Below, in pieces: positions 17,478 to 26,430 of a stretch of 64,000 bases of DNA. Under the pieces are notes generated by a model. That model had not been told where the DNA came from. It did no database searches and was given only the letters and a program-made list of their open reading frames with translations. Numbering within the stretch: position 1 is the first letter of the stretch; each line of letters begins with the position of its first letter. This stretch comes from Sphingobium sp. 15-1. Lineage in GTDB: Bacteria > Pseudomonadota > Alphaproteobacteria > Sphingomonadales > Sphingomonadaceae. The stretch is taken from contig NZ_JABXJG010000002.1 of NCBI RefSeq assembly GCF_013375535.1, positions 744,001 through 808,000 on the forward strand. The letters run 5' to 3'. The position numbers were made by a program, and so were the translations under genes.

Positions 17478-17997
17478 TGATTATCTCATGAGCCTCACGC
17501 TCCCCAAGGTGAAGGCCGGGTGTGGCGGCATCGACATGTTCTTGGGCGGCATGTCGTTCCTCGACCCCGACTATCTCGTCCAGAAGCTCGAAAGCATTCT
17601 TCAAGCCGCGCCCGCAGTCGCGTTCCAGTATCTCTTCGAAACGCTCGATGAAAAAATGGGAAATATCATCAGCAAGATGGAGGCGGCGACGAATTACCTC
17701 AACTCCATCCAGGTGAATGACCGTCGCCTTTCGAACCGCATGGTCCAGCTCGCCAAGGGCGACGACAATATGTCGGGCATCATCGAGGAGATGACCGGCT
17801 ATCGATCGGTAAAACAGGGCTTCGCCAAAAGCTGTCAGCAAAGCCGGGAGAAGATCGAGGCGAATTCCAACAATCCCACGGAGGATCTGAAGGACGCGCT
17901 CTCGAACTGCCCCGCGGAGGTCACCGACATCTTCCGGACCGGCTCGCTTCGGCGGGGTCATAACTTCGCTTTGCAGAAGGTCCAGCAGTTCGTTTAA
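17281..17997 (+). pseudogene. traH: TraH-like F-pilus assembly protein, C-terminally truncated
   Basis: The 238-aa product has a signal peptide (SIAALGIALTTPAAHAQG) and the conserved TraH N-terminus: SWFDNVTYTSPGSFEDQTRG, GGISGRVDVHND, PKVKAGCGGIDMFLGGMSF. TraH proteins are usually 450 aa or more, so roughly half is missing. The frame ends 28 bp before rlmJ. TraH is a periplasmic/outer-membrane component of F-type type IV secretion. The truncation fits with the other broken transfer genes here. Confidence 0.78.
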
Positions 17998-18025
17998 AGG
18001 CCGATCGTCTGGATTTTGGATCACA

Positions 18026-18856
18026 ATGAATTATCGCCATTCCTTCCATGCTGGCAATAGCGCCGATGTCGTGAAGCACAGCCTACTGATTGCCTTGGTG
18101 CGGGCCTTGCAGCACAAGCAGGGCGCGCTGACTCTGATCGACACCCATGCTGGCTGCGGGCTGTACGACCTTGGCGGTGACGAAGCTCAACGCACCGGCG
18201 AGGCTACGGGGGGCGTGCTGCGGGCCTTTGCCGACCCGAACCCCTTGCTGGACGACTACCGCGCCGCCGTGCAGGCGGTAAATGTGGGTGGCGAACCGCA
18301 CCTTTACCCCGGCTCGCCGCAGATTCTGGCGCAGCTTTTGCGCCCGCAGGATTTTCTGATCCTCAACGAAAAGCACCCGGAAGACGCTTACACCCTCCGC
18401 GGCGTGATGCGGGGCACCAGCGCGGCCGTGCATGAACGCGACGCCTACGAGCTTTGGCTGGCTATATTGCCGCCCCGCACCGCGCGCGGCGTGGTGGTGG
18501 TCGACCCGCCCTACGAGCAGCCGGACGAACGCGCGCGCATCACCGCCACCCTCGCCGCCGCTCACCGCAAATGGGCGCATGGCGTGACGGTGATCTGGTA
18601 TCCACTGAAAGACCGCGCCACGCATTTGCAGTGGAAGAAGCACTTACGTAAGCTCGGTATCCCGAAATTGCTGCTGGTGGAGCATTGGCTATACGATAGC
18701 GAGCAACCCGGCATTTATAACGGCGCGGGCCTCTATATCGTTAATCCACCCTACGCTTTCACGCAGACACTGCCGCCACTGTTGGAAGCTTTGCGCGCGG
18801 CGTTAGCGCCCGAAGGGCATAAGGGCGAGATTATATCCGATTGGTTGGGTGATTAA
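18026..18856 (+). CDS. rlmJ: 23S rRNA (adenine-N6)-methyltransferase RlmJ
   Basis: The 276-aa protein matches RlmJ (YhiR/ComJ), which methylates A2030 of 23S rRNA with SAM. Motifs are MNYRHSFHAGNSADVVKHS at the N-terminus, DTHAGCGLYD (SAM binding), the catalytic VVDPPYEQ, and HWLYDSEQPGIYNGAGLYIVNPPY near the end. Length is normal. It stands alone, between a broken traH and small hypothetical genes, and its codon use is less GC-biased than the neighbouring catabolic operons; transfer with the mobile region is possible. Confidence 0.93.
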   Translation: MNYRHSFHAGNSADVVKHSLLIALVRALQHKQGALTLIDTHAGCGLYDLGGDEAQRTGEATGGVLRAFADPNPLLDDYRAAVQAVNVGGEPHLYPGSPQILAQLLRPQDFLILNEKHPEDAYTLRGVMRGTSAAVHERDAYELWLAILPPRTARGVVVVDPPYEQPDERARITATLAAAHRKWAHGVTVIWYPLKDRATHLQWKKHLRKLGIPKLLLVEHWLYDSEQPGIYNGAGLYIVNPPYAFTQTLPPLLEALRAALAPEGHKGEIISDWLGD

Positions 18857-19167
18857 AATAAACCCTCACCCCACCCTTCTCCCAGAGAGGCAATTGCCGC
18901 GCTTCAGGTTGCAAACAAATTGGGTCACGCTGATTTTTGAAACACGGTTTCACGCTGGGTGGCCTGCTCCAGACGATTGTGCCTATGAGGCGCAAGACGA
19001 ATATGACAAGGCCGCTGCGGAGGAATGGGCTTGCCGGGCGTGAAAAGTCGCCGTCTGCACAGACAATCAGGCTGCGTTCGTCGCGCGCCTCAAGGAACTG
19101 GACGAGTATCAGGCGACGAGCACGAGTTATGGGTGGAGTGCGGCCGCTGGCATGCTAAAGGCGTGTC
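18857..19167 (+). other. Coding-like remnant of unknown type
   Basis: One frame reads AGWPAPDDCAYEAQDEYDKA, then a TGA at 19041, then, in the same frame, DNQAAFVARLKELDEYQATS. The composition looks protein-coding on both sides of the stop, which suggests a dead gene, but no family is recognised. No RNA gene was seen here. Confidence 0.3.
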
Positions 19168-19488
19168 ATGCTTCATACACACGGCCGTACTGGCACCGTC
19201 GAAATCGATGGGTTCAAATATGACTGGGAACTCCTCAGCGAACCCCAATTGTCCTCTTCCGATGGCTGGAAGGGCATGACGGTTTCCCTGCGTCAGAAAG
19301 ATATGCCACGTGAAGCAGTGCTGGAATTTCCGACGCCAAAGCGCCTGTTGAAAGGATTGCCGAAAGGACGTTTGCATATCAACGACGCGATTGCTTCGCG
19401 AGGCGTGCGGGCAGCCTTGTCGGCAGGATGGGATCCTGCGTCGCGAGGCAAACCCACTGTATTCATGGTCGATGCCAACGGCGATTAA
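19168..19488 (+). CDS. Small conserved-looking hypothetical protein
   Basis: The 106-aa product (TVEIDGFKYDWELLSEPQLS near the N-terminus, then GWKGMTVSLRQKD, LEFPTPKRLLKGLPKGRL and AALSAGWDPASRGKPTVFMV) has balanced composition and no signal peptide or membrane segment. It reads like a real small cytoplasmic protein. No function can be assigned. It lies downstream of rlmJ on the same strand, separated by a degenerate stretch. Confidence 0.6.
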   Translation: MLHTHGRTGTVEIDGFKYDWELLSEPQLSSSDGWKGMTVSLRQKDMPREAVLEFPTPKRLLKGLPKGRLHINDAIASRGVRAALSAGWDPASRGKPTVFMVDANGD

Positions 19489-19646
19489 GCAGACGGAAAT
19501 CGTGCGCTCCAACCACCGCAGATGTAGACTTAGTCGGACAACATCGTGCCATTGGCCCGCTCACGCATTGGAAGAGCGGTCGGTCCGCACCTCGGGAACG
19601 CAAATTCGGTGATGAACGGCTGAGATGGGTCGACGGTGGCAAGGGC

Positions 19647-20576
19647 TTAGGGGTGCTTGCCATTGGCGGCGTCCCGCAGTTCGGCACCAATATCGCGCGG
19701 AAAGCCGACGGCTAGATGATCGATGAGTGCACGAACTGCCGGTGCCAGACCCCGGCGTGTCGTGAAAACCAGATGTACGATCCCCTGCAGCCCGCGCCAG
19801 GCTGGAAGCACGCGGACAAGGCGCCCTGTCAGGAGCGCTTCCCGGCAGACATGATCAGGGAGGATCGCTACGCCCAGGCCATTGATCGCGGCGGTCCGAA
19901 CGGCTGCCATATCGGCACAGCCCATGCGTGGTGCCATGCGAATGACGTGCTGGCGACCATCTTCGGCCTCCAGATGCCATTGGAGATCGTCCGCAGCGTC
20001 GTTGGTCGCCAGTGCAGGGAAGGAGGCAAGTTGTTCGACATCATCCAACTGGCTCGCGATCTGGGGACTGGCGACCAGAATGCGGGTGGATTTGCCCAGC
20101 GACCGCATCGTCAACGCGGCATCGCTGTCCAGGGTCGCCCGCACCCGAAGCGCCAGGTCGATCCGCTCCTCGATCAAGTCGACGGCGCGATCCGTCGCCA
20201 CGAGTTGGAGGCGCACCTTCGGGTAGCGGACAAGAAATGAGGAGATCAGGTCGGAGATCGGCTCCATCATGCCCGTAGGGCAACTGAAGCGGATACGGCC
20301 ATGGGGTTCGGACTGCGCTTGCATGACGAGTGCCTCCGCCTGCTCGGCTTCGGCCAGCATCGCTCGGCACCGTTCGTAAAAGGCCTGGCCCGTGTCCGTC
20401 ACGCGAAAGCGGCGGCTGGACCGTTCGATCAGGCGTAGCCCTAGCCTTTCCTCCAGACCGGCTATGCGCCGGCTGAGCTTCGATTTGGGTTCGCGCAGGG
20501 CACGGCCGGCGGCGGCAAAGCCACCATGGCTGACCACCTCGGCAAAATAGGCATAGTCATTGAGGTCGATCTTCAC
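19647..20576 (-). CDS. LysR-family transcriptional regulator
   Basis: The 309-aa LysR protein has the HTH DYAYFAEVVSHGGFAAAGRA, PKSKLSRRIAGLEERLG and a typical effector domain (GRIRFSCPTGMME, LVATDRAVDLIEERIDLALR). It is divergent from the SDR gene, with a 114-bp shared promoter region, an arrangement in which the LysR protein usually controls the oxidoreductase. The subfamily resembles regulators of quinone/aldehyde-type dehydrogenases, but the inducer is unknown. Confidence 0.9.
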   Translation of the reverse strand: MKIDLNDYAYFAEVVSHGGFAAAGRALREPKSKLSRRIAGLEERLGLRLIERSSRRFRVTDTGQAFYERCRAMLAEAEQAEALVMQAQSEPHGRIRFSCPTGMMEPISDLISSFLVRYPKVRLQLVATDRAVDLIEERIDLALRVRATLDSDAALTMRSLGKSTRILVASPQIASQLDDVEQLASFPALATNDAADDLQWHLEAEDGRQHVIRMAPRMGCADMAAVRTAAINGLGVAILPDHVCREALLTGRLVRVLPAWRGLQGIVHLVFTTRRGLAPAVRALIDHLAVGFPRDIGAELRDAANGKHP

Positions 20577-20690
20577 CAGCGTTCCTCCAGTAGAACGCTA
20601 AGTGCCATATTTGCCGTCTACATGCATCATCGTTCTTGTTTCATTTGAAAGGGGCACCGGCGCTTCGCCGGAAACCCAAGGAGACTGACG

Positions 20691-21482
20691 ATGACGGACA
20701 GGTTCAACAACAAGGTGGTGGTGGTGACCGGCGGCACGAGCGGCATCGGCCTTGCCACGGCAAAGGCATTCGCCGCCGAGGGCGCATCGGTGTTCATCAC
20801 CGGCCGCCAGCAGGAGGCGCTGGATGCGGCCCTTCGGCAGATCGAAGGGCGCGTGACCGGCGTGCGCGGCGACATGTCCAATCTGGCAGACATCGATCGC
20901 CTGTATGACGCGGTCCAGCAGCAGCATGCGCAGATCGACGTGGTCTTCGCCAATGCTGGCGGCGGCGATATGGCGCCATTGGGCGCGATCACGGAGGAGC
21001 ATTATCAGAGCATCTTCGACACCAATGTGAAGGGCGTTCTTTTCACCGTGCAGAAGGCGCTGCCGCTCCTCAAGGACGGCGCCGCCGTGGTTCTGACGGG
21101 ATCGACCGTCAGCATATCCGGCACGCCTGCCTTCAGCGTCTACTCAGCGACGAAGGCTGCGGTGCGCAATTTCGCGCGCAACTGGATACTCGACCTCAAG
21201 GACCGTCATATCCGCGTGAACACGGTCAGCCCCGGCGTCACGGACACCGCCGGCCTGAACGAACTGTTCGGTGGCGGTGAGCAGGCCAAGGGCACCAAGG
21301 ATTATCTAGCCACCCTTATCCCTGCCGGCCGGATCGGCCAGCCTGAGGAGATCGCCAGAACCGTGCTTTTCCTGGCATCCGATGAGGCGAGCTTCGTCAA
21401 CGGTGTCGAGCTTTTTGTCGATGGAGGACAGTGTGGAGCGGCGTGCAAAATTGACCCCCTTAGCGGGGTGATCGGCGTCTAA
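20691..21482 (+). CDS. SDR-family oxidoreductase with IS-derived C-terminus
   Basis: This short-chain dehydrogenase has TGGTSGIGLATAKAFAAEG (NAD(P) binding), NAGGGDMAPLG, the catalytic Ser in LTGSTVSISG, YxxxK in YSATKAAV, and the C-terminal ELFVDGGQ. The IS21-family element begins directly after DGGQ, so the native last few residues are replaced by about 16 residues read from the IS end. The catalytic core is complete; activity may survive. Divergent from a LysR gene that probably regulates it. Confidence 0.88.
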   Translation: MTDRFNNKVVVVTGGTSGIGLATAKAFAAEGASVFITGRQQEALDAALRQIEGRVTGVRGDMSNLADIDRLYDAVQQQHAQIDVVFANAGGGDMAPLGAITEEHYQSIFDTNVKGVLFTVQKALPLLKDGAAVVLTGSTVSISGTPAFSVYSATKAAVRNFARNWILDLKDRHIRVNTVSPGVTDTAGLNELFGGGEQAKGTKDYLATLIPAGRIGQPEEIARTVLFLASDEASFVNGVELFVDGGQCGAACKIDPLSGVIGV

Positions 21483-21548
21483 AATTGACCCCCATCATTC
21501 CAGAGTGTGAGGCGTCGCGGCTTGGACTTCCAGGCGGCGAGGATGGGG

Positions 21549-23063
21549 ATGTTGATTGTGGAGACTATTGCCAAGATTCGCAGGGAGCACAGGGAAGGTA
21601 AGCCGATCAAAGAGATCGCGCGTGATTTACGGTTGTCGCGCAACACGGTGCGCAAGGCGATCCGTGCGCCGGAGGCGGATTTCAGCTACGAACGCAAGGA
21701 GCAGCCTCGACCGCAGACCGGGCCATTTCGCGAACGGCTGGACGAGTTGTTGGTGCAGAACGAGGAACGGCCCCGGCGTGATCGGCTACGGCTGACACGG
21801 ATACACGATCTTCTGGAGCGTGAGGGTTTCACCGGCTCCTACGATGCGGTTCGGCGCTATGCGGCACGCTGGAAGCGCGAACGCCGGACCGACGGCGGCG
21901 ATATGAGCAAGGTGTTCATCCCGCTCATGTTCCGGCCGGGTGAGGCCTATCAGTTCGACTGGAGCCACGAGGACGTGGAGATCGCCGGCAAGCCGATGCG
22001 GGTGAAGGTAGCTCATATGCGGTTGTGCTGGTCGCGGGCGCCGTATGTGCGGGCCTATCCGCGCGAGACCCAGGAGATGCTCTTTGACGCGCATGCCCGG
22101 GGCTTTGCCTTTTTTGGCGGGGTGCCGACGCGCGGCATTTACGACAACATGAAGACCGCGGTGACGAGCGTGTTCACCGGCAAGGAGCGGGTGTTCAACC
22201 GGCGCTTCCTGATCATGACGGATCATTATGGCGTCGAGCCTGTGGCTTGCAGCCCGGCGGCAGGCTGGGAGAAGGGACAGGTCGAGAACCAGGTCCAGAC
22301 CAGCCGGGAGCGGCTGTTCAAGCCCCGGTTGCGCTTTGCCAGCCTCGAAGAGCTGAACGCCTGGCTGGAGGCCGAGTGCCGACGGTGGGCCGAGCGTTAT
22401 GCCCATCCAGATCTGGAAGACATGACCATTGCGCAGGCGCTGGAGATGGAACGATCCTCGCTGCAGTCATTGGCCACGCCCTTTGACGGCTTCTTCGAGA
22501 GCGAACATGTGGCGAGCGCAACCTGCCTGGTGAGCTTCGATCGCAACCGATACTCGGTCATGGCGAGTGCGGCCCGGGAGGCGGTGCAACTGCGCGCCTA
22601 TGCCGACAGGATCGTCATCCGTTGTGCAGGCCAAGCGGTTGCCGAGCATGCTCGCGTGTTCGGCCGCAACCAGACGGCGTTCAACCCTTGGCATTATCTG
22701 CCGGTCCTGATCCGCAAGCCGGGAGCATTGCGCAACGGCGCTCCCTTCCAGGACTGGGATCTTCCGCCGGCCCTGGCCCAACTGCGCCGCAAGCTGGGCA
22801 AAAGCGATGACGCAGATCGGCGCTTCGTCCGGGTGCTGGCAGCAGTGCCCGAAGATGGGCTGGAGGCGGTCGAAGCTGCCGTCCGCGAAGCTATGATGGC
22901 GGGTACGGCCAATGACGAAGTGATCCTCAACATCCTGTCGCGCCGACGCGAACCCCAGCCCACCCAGGCCATCAGCGTCCTGGTCGATCTGAAGCTCAAG
23001 CATCCGCCCATCGCCGACTGCGCGCGTTATGACATGGTGCGAGGCCTCGATGCAGCGGCATGA
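21549..23063 (+). CDS. istA: IS21-family transposase IstA
   Basis: The 504-aa transposase has an N-terminal HTH (IKEIARDLRLSRNTVRKAIR) and a DDE catalytic core: Asp in YQFDWSHEDVEI, Asp in IYDNMKTAV, and Glu in GWEKGQVENQV. A C-terminal beta domain follows. The start at 21549 (MLIVETIAKI) matches family N-termini. It overlaps istB by 14 bp in another frame. The gene appears intact. Confidence 0.92.
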   Translation: MLIVETIAKIRREHREGKPIKEIARDLRLSRNTVRKAIRAPEADFSYERKEQPRPQTGPFRERLDELLVQNEERPRRDRLRLTRIHDLLEREGFTGSYDAVRRYAARWKRERRTDGGDMSKVFIPLMFRPGEAYQFDWSHEDVEIAGKPMRVKVAHMRLCWSRAPYVRAYPRETQEMLFDAHARGFAFFGGVPTRGIYDNMKTAVTSVFTGKERVFNRRFLIMTDHYGVEPVACSPAAGWEKGQVENQVQTSRERLFKPRLRFASLEELNAWLEAECRRWAERYAHPDLEDMTIAQALEMERSSLQSLATPFDGFFESEHVASATCLVSFDRNRYSVMASAAREAVQLRAYADRIVIRCAGQAVAEHARVFGRNQTAFNPWHYLPVLIRKPGALRNGAPFQDWDLPPALAQLRRKLGKSDDADRRFVRVLAAVPEDGLEAVEAAVREAMMAGTANDEVILNILSRRREPQPTQAISVLVDLKLKHPPIADCARYDMVRGLDAAA

Positions 23064-23778
23064 GATGTTGGCAGCCCTGAAGGGGCTGGGCCTAAAGGGC
23101 ATGATCGCCGCGTTCGACGATGCCGTTACCAACGGCGTCCGTCGTGACCGGACCGCCATGGAGATGCTCGGCGACCTGCTCCGCGCTGAAGGCGCGCATC
23201 GAGAAGCCGCTTCGATCCGATACCGCATGACTGCGGCCAGGCTGCCGGCCATCAAGGATCTCGACGGCTTTGTGTTCGCCGATACACCGATCAACGAAAG
23301 CCTGGTGCGTTCACTCCATGCCGGTTCATTCCTGCCGGAAAGGCGCAATATCGTACTGGTTGGTGGCACCGGCACCGGCAAGACACATCTCGCGCTTGCC
23401 ATCGCCGCTGCCGTGGTTCGTGCCGGGTCGAGAGGACGGTTCTTCAATACTGTCGACCTGGTCAATCGTCTGGAGGAGGAAACCCGGCAGGCCAAGGCTG
23501 GCAACCTGGCCGCCCAGATGGCCCGCCTGGACGTCGTGGTGCTGGACGAACTCGGGTATCTGCCGTTCGCCCGTTCAGGAGGGCAGATGCTGTTCCATCT
23601 GATCAGCAAACTCTATGAAAAGACCTCGGTGATCATCACCACCAATCTCGCCTTCGGCGAATGGCCGAGCGTCTTCCAGGATGCCAAAATGACAACGGCG
23701 CTGCTGGACCGCGTCACCCACCACTGCGACATTATCGAGACCGGCAACGATAGCTGGCGGTTCAAAAACCGAAGCTGA
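23050..23778 (+). CDS. istB: IS21-family helper ATPase IstB
   Basis: This AAA+ ATPase (242 aa) assists IstA in target choice and strand transfer. Walker A is GGTGTGKTHLAL, Walker B is VVVLDELGYLPF, and sensor-like motifs VIITTNLAFGEW and LLDRVTHHCDII follow. The start at 23050 (MQRHEML) overlaps the end of istA. No truncation is seen. Confidence 0.93.
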   Translation: MQRHEMLAALKGLGLKGMIAAFDDAVTNGVRRDRTAMEMLGDLLRAEGAHREAASIRYRMTAARLPAIKDLDGFVFADTPINESLVRSLHAGSFLPERRNIVLVGGTGTGKTHLALAIAAAVVRAGSRGRFFNTVDLVNRLEEETRQAKAGNLAAQMARLDVVVLDELGYLPFARSGGQMLFHLISKLYEKTSVIITTNLAFGEWPSVFQDAKMTTALLDRVTHHCDIIETGNDSWRFKNRS

Positions 23779-23813
23779 GACGAGGAAAAACCCCTTCCCC
23801 CGGACCCCCATCC

Positions 23814-23930
23814 CCGGCGGTTACCCCGGTGGGTCCACAGGCACCTCCCGCGGACGCCGCCGCCAGCGCTCCTGACGGCGCGCGGCGGCGTCCGCGGGTC
23901 CCTCCTATGGACTACCGGGATAACCGCCGG
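23814..23930. repeat. Long palindrome in the 3' untranslated part of the IS21 element
   Basis: The outer arms start CCGGCGGTTA and end TAACCGCCGG, with a few mismatches inward. The inner 17-bp arms (23847-23863 and 23882-23898) are perfect and flank an 18-nt loop. The whole 117 nt can fold as one hairpin just after istB. It lacks a T run, so it is not a simple intrinsic terminator. Confidence 0.8.
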
Positions 23931-23996
23931 CACTCACAAAAAGGGGGTCAATGTTGGGCGCCGATAGGGGGTCAACTTTGCGCGCCGGTTGACACA

Positions 23997-24735
23997 TCAA
24001 GGCATCACGCTTGGCTTCCACCGCCTTGATTTGATCCAGCAGCAATTCGAGACGATCAATTTCGCGGGAGATTTGGGCCTTGAGATGACCCGGAAGCGGG
24101 CGGCCATCGCCGGTTCGCAAGGTCTCCAGTTGGGAACGACGGTCGCGCCGAAGCAACTCATAATCGCGGATGCCTTGGCTGAAGAGCAAGCCTTTGATGC
24201 GATTAACGTGGAGCACCCTCTCGGCGACAAGCGCTTTGCGTTCGCGGCAGATCCGTCGCCGATCCTCGTCCTCAACAGAAGGCACCCGTACCATCGAGCA
24301 CGCGCGCGGTTCGCCACGTTTGTAGGCCATGAGCGTGCGCACCAATACCTCTCCGTCGAGACGATCCGTTTTGGCGCGCCGGTTTCGGCGTGATACCGCG
24401 ATCGAAGCTGCGTCGACCACATGGCTGTCGATCCATTCTTCCCGCTTGAGCGCCCGATCGATCCAGAACCCATCGAAACCCGCCTCCTGGATCACCACCA
24501 GGGGATAGAGCTGGCCCGTTCGCATCTGTGCTTTCCGGCGCAGTTCGTCAAAGCAACCAAACAAACCAGCCAGATCTCCACCGACAACGGTGTAGCGCGA
24601 CATCTTTTCGCTACCAGGCGCCAATACCGTCACCAGCCAGGTCGATTTACTCAGTTCCAACGAGACAAAAATTGCGCCAAGATCGACACGGATAGCGGCA
24701 GGCAACTCGGCTCGGATCAATGTCATAGCAGGCAT
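23997..24735 (-). pseudogene. IS110-family transposase, truncated by the IS21 element
   Basis: About 246 residues of a DEDD transposase remain: an N-terminal RuvC-like segment (FVSLELSKSTWLVTVLAPG), VVIQEAGFDGFWIDRAL, and the diagnostic RRAKTDRLDGEVLVRTL, then a helical linker. The frame then reads into the IS21 terminus, where the C-terminal serine-containing domain should begin. The missing C-terminal part is not found on the other side of the IS21 element. Transposition activity should be lost. Confidence 0.85.
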
Positions 24736-24948
24736 GTTGATCTCCAGGGTAAGTCTTTTAGCAACCTCACCTTGCCACAGTGTCGGCTGCTATCCACTCA
24801 TCATGGGATCTGAAGTCGGAGGGGTTCCTCCTTCAAGGGGACTCTAAAAGATGTTCTTTCCGATGTCGCTTGAAAACCCCTATCACCTTATCCTTGGGTG
24901 CGAGGCCACGCCGGTGGCTGAGCGCCATCCAAATCTCGATTGGTGTTC

Positions 24949-25551
24949 TTAACCAAAACTGTCGGCGCGACGTAGCACGAACCGCAAATGCGCCTCAGTT
25001 CGAGCCAATTCTTTCTGCACGGTTCGCCGATGCAAGCCGAATTCGCTCGCAATAGTCGCGAGCTCCTTTTCGTCGCGCCACCGCGCCAGGAAAATTGCCC
25101 GGCGCCGTTCCGGCAGCATACTCAGCTCATGGAGGACAAAGTTTAGTTCGCTTATCCCGATCAGCACCCTTTCCGAATCAGGAGCAGTGTCCACGAGATT
25201 TTCGATCATACTCGCGTCTAACGGTGTGTTGCGCTTTTCTCGCCGGACGAGGTTGTGGCCCAGATTGACGGCCATTCGGTATAGATAGGCCCTCGGCTTA
25301 TCAATGCTACTCGATAGGGATCCGGTGCAAATCCTCACGTACAGGTCTTGGAGTACATCGGTAGCAAAATCGATCGAACCAAACTTTCTGGTAAGCCTGC
25401 GCAAAAACTGAACGTAGTCCTGCGACAGGAAATCAAGCAAATCGACGGTCGGGGCTCTATCCTCTTTTTCAAACCGCCGGGGCGCAATAAGTCCGGCATC
25501 AGCTTTTGCGCGTGCAGGATCGGGAAGCTCGGTAGCTCGATCACGCTTCAT
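24949..25551 (-). CDS. ECF-family RNA polymerase sigma factor (FecI-like)
   Basis: The 200-aa protein has sigma region 2 (DYVQFLRRLTRKFGSIDFATDVLQDLYVRI, with the YLYRMAVNLGHNLVRREKR segment) and region 4 (LPERRRAIFLARWRDEKELATIASEFGLHRRTVQKEL). FecI-type factors usually act with an anti-sigma FecR and a TonB receptor encoded downstream. Here the downstream side is occupied by the IS110/IS21 composite, so the partner genes have been displaced or lost. An N-terminal extension of about 40 residues is unassigned. Confidence 0.88.
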   Translation of the reverse strand: MKRDRATELPDPARAKADAGLIAPRRFEKEDRAPTVDLLDFLSQDYVQFLRRLTRKFGSIDFATDVLQDLYVRICTGSLSSSIDKPRAYLYRMAVNLGHNLVRREKRNTPLDASMIENLVDTAPDSERVLIGISELNFVLHELSMLPERRRAIFLARWRDEKELATIASEFGLHRRTVQKELARTEAHLRFVLRRADSFG

Positions 25552-25881
25552 TCGGCGCCATGATCTCCACTTCGGGCTTTAAATGCGCCCTAGACGTAGC
25601 CTCTTGGTCAGTCCCCGTTTTCCTATCGAGCGCAATTTCAGCTGTCGAGCTTGGAGAGATGTGCCAACGTTTCTACGCCTCTCGATCTGTCAAATTCGAA
25701 AAATTACCATGGCTTTTGAATAGCTTTGATAGGCCGGCGGCGTGGACTGACGCGACCCTGGGAGACATCGACGCAAAAAGCCAACTTCCCCTTCCCACGG
25801 TTGGGCGGCTTGAGCTATAAAAAGTTCCGCATTCTCGGCACGGAGACGGAGCGTTGATCCCGTTCACGGCGAGAAACGTCA
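25552..25881. other. Intergenic stretch, no gene assigned
   Basis: This 330-bp region lies between the sigma factor and the AraC gene. An 86-codon plus-strand frame from 25560 has no recognisable domain and no clear ribosome site. No repeat or RNA gene was seen. Confidence 0.35.
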
Positions 25882-26430
25882 TCATCGCTGCGCTTCTTTC
25901 GTTGGCGAATGCCTATTTCGCCATGCCCTCGGACTCACACCCACCTTGCGCGAGAACGTGTTGGTGAAATGAGCCTGGTCCGTGAACCCACAATCCAACG
26001 CAATGCGTACTATCGGGATGGCAGAGATGCGCAGGAAATCTTTTGCGTGCGCGACTCGTTGCTCCAGCAGCCAAGCATAGGGGGAAATTCCTACGGAATT
26101 CGAGAACGCCCGCTCGAAATAATTGACTGACAATCGGCAGTTGAAGGCGATATCGGCAATTGAAACCGTGGACGCCAACCGCTCACGCATGAGGTTCTTT
26201 GCCAAGCTCACCTGCCAGGGAGCGAGCAGCGGTCGTCGTCGTGGCCCCCGAACAGCCGGGGCAGTCGCTGCTCCTGAAATAATGGCACATACGCCAGTCG
26301 CTCCATCTTCGGCTGCGACAGATCCGCCACGCACGCTCAAACCCGCTCCGCCATAACGGCGCCCCTTCAATTCCAGAGGCAGCTTAAAGTGACGCCGTGG
26401 GATTAGGCGCCCCACCTCTCTGGCGGCCAC
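25882..26430 (-). CDS. AraC-family transcriptional regulator
   Basis: The C-terminal 110 residues form a double HTH of the AraC/XylS type: LAPWQVSLAKNLMRERL, VSIADIAFNCRLSVNYFERAF, then PIVRIALDCGFTDQAHFTNTF and GVSPRAWR. The N-terminal part is low in recognisable features, so the true start may lie further downstream. A short AraC protein lacking a sensory domain is known in this group. Target genes are not evident. Confidence 0.82.
   Translation of the reverse strand: MAAREVGRLIPRRHFKLPLELKGRRYGGAGLSVRGGSVAAEDGATGVCAIISGAATAPAVRGPRRRPLLAPWQVSLAKNLMRERLASTVSIADIAFNCRLSVNYFERAFSNSVGISPYAWLLEQRVAHAKDFLRISAIPIVRIALDCGFTDQAHFTNTFSRKVGVSPRAWRNRHSPTKEAQR

Larger units (their letters stand above)
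21432..23996 (+). mobile_element. IS21-family insertion sequence (istA-istB)
   Basis: The element is bounded by TGTG...CACA ends. The left end carries two copies of AAAATTGACCCCC (21447-21459 and 21481-21493) and the right end carries two inverted copies of a related motif (23943-23955 and 23967-23979), the multiple terminal repeats typical of IS21. It encodes IstA and IstB in overlapping frames. The left flank (GAGGACAG) and right flank (TCAAGGCA) share no target duplication. The left end cuts the SDR gene and the right end cuts an IS110 transposase. Confidence 0.88.

Noticed and set aside
18849..19160. Selenocysteine or stop-codon readthrough at the TGA at 19041
   Set aside because: Coding-like sequence continues after the TGA, but there is no recognisable family, no following selenocysteine-insertion hairpin, and the neighbourhood is decayed; a dead gene is simpler.
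25560..25820. 86-codon plus-strand frame between sigma factor and AraC gene
   Set aside because: No domain, no good ribosome site, and an overlapping frame of similar quality on the other strand.
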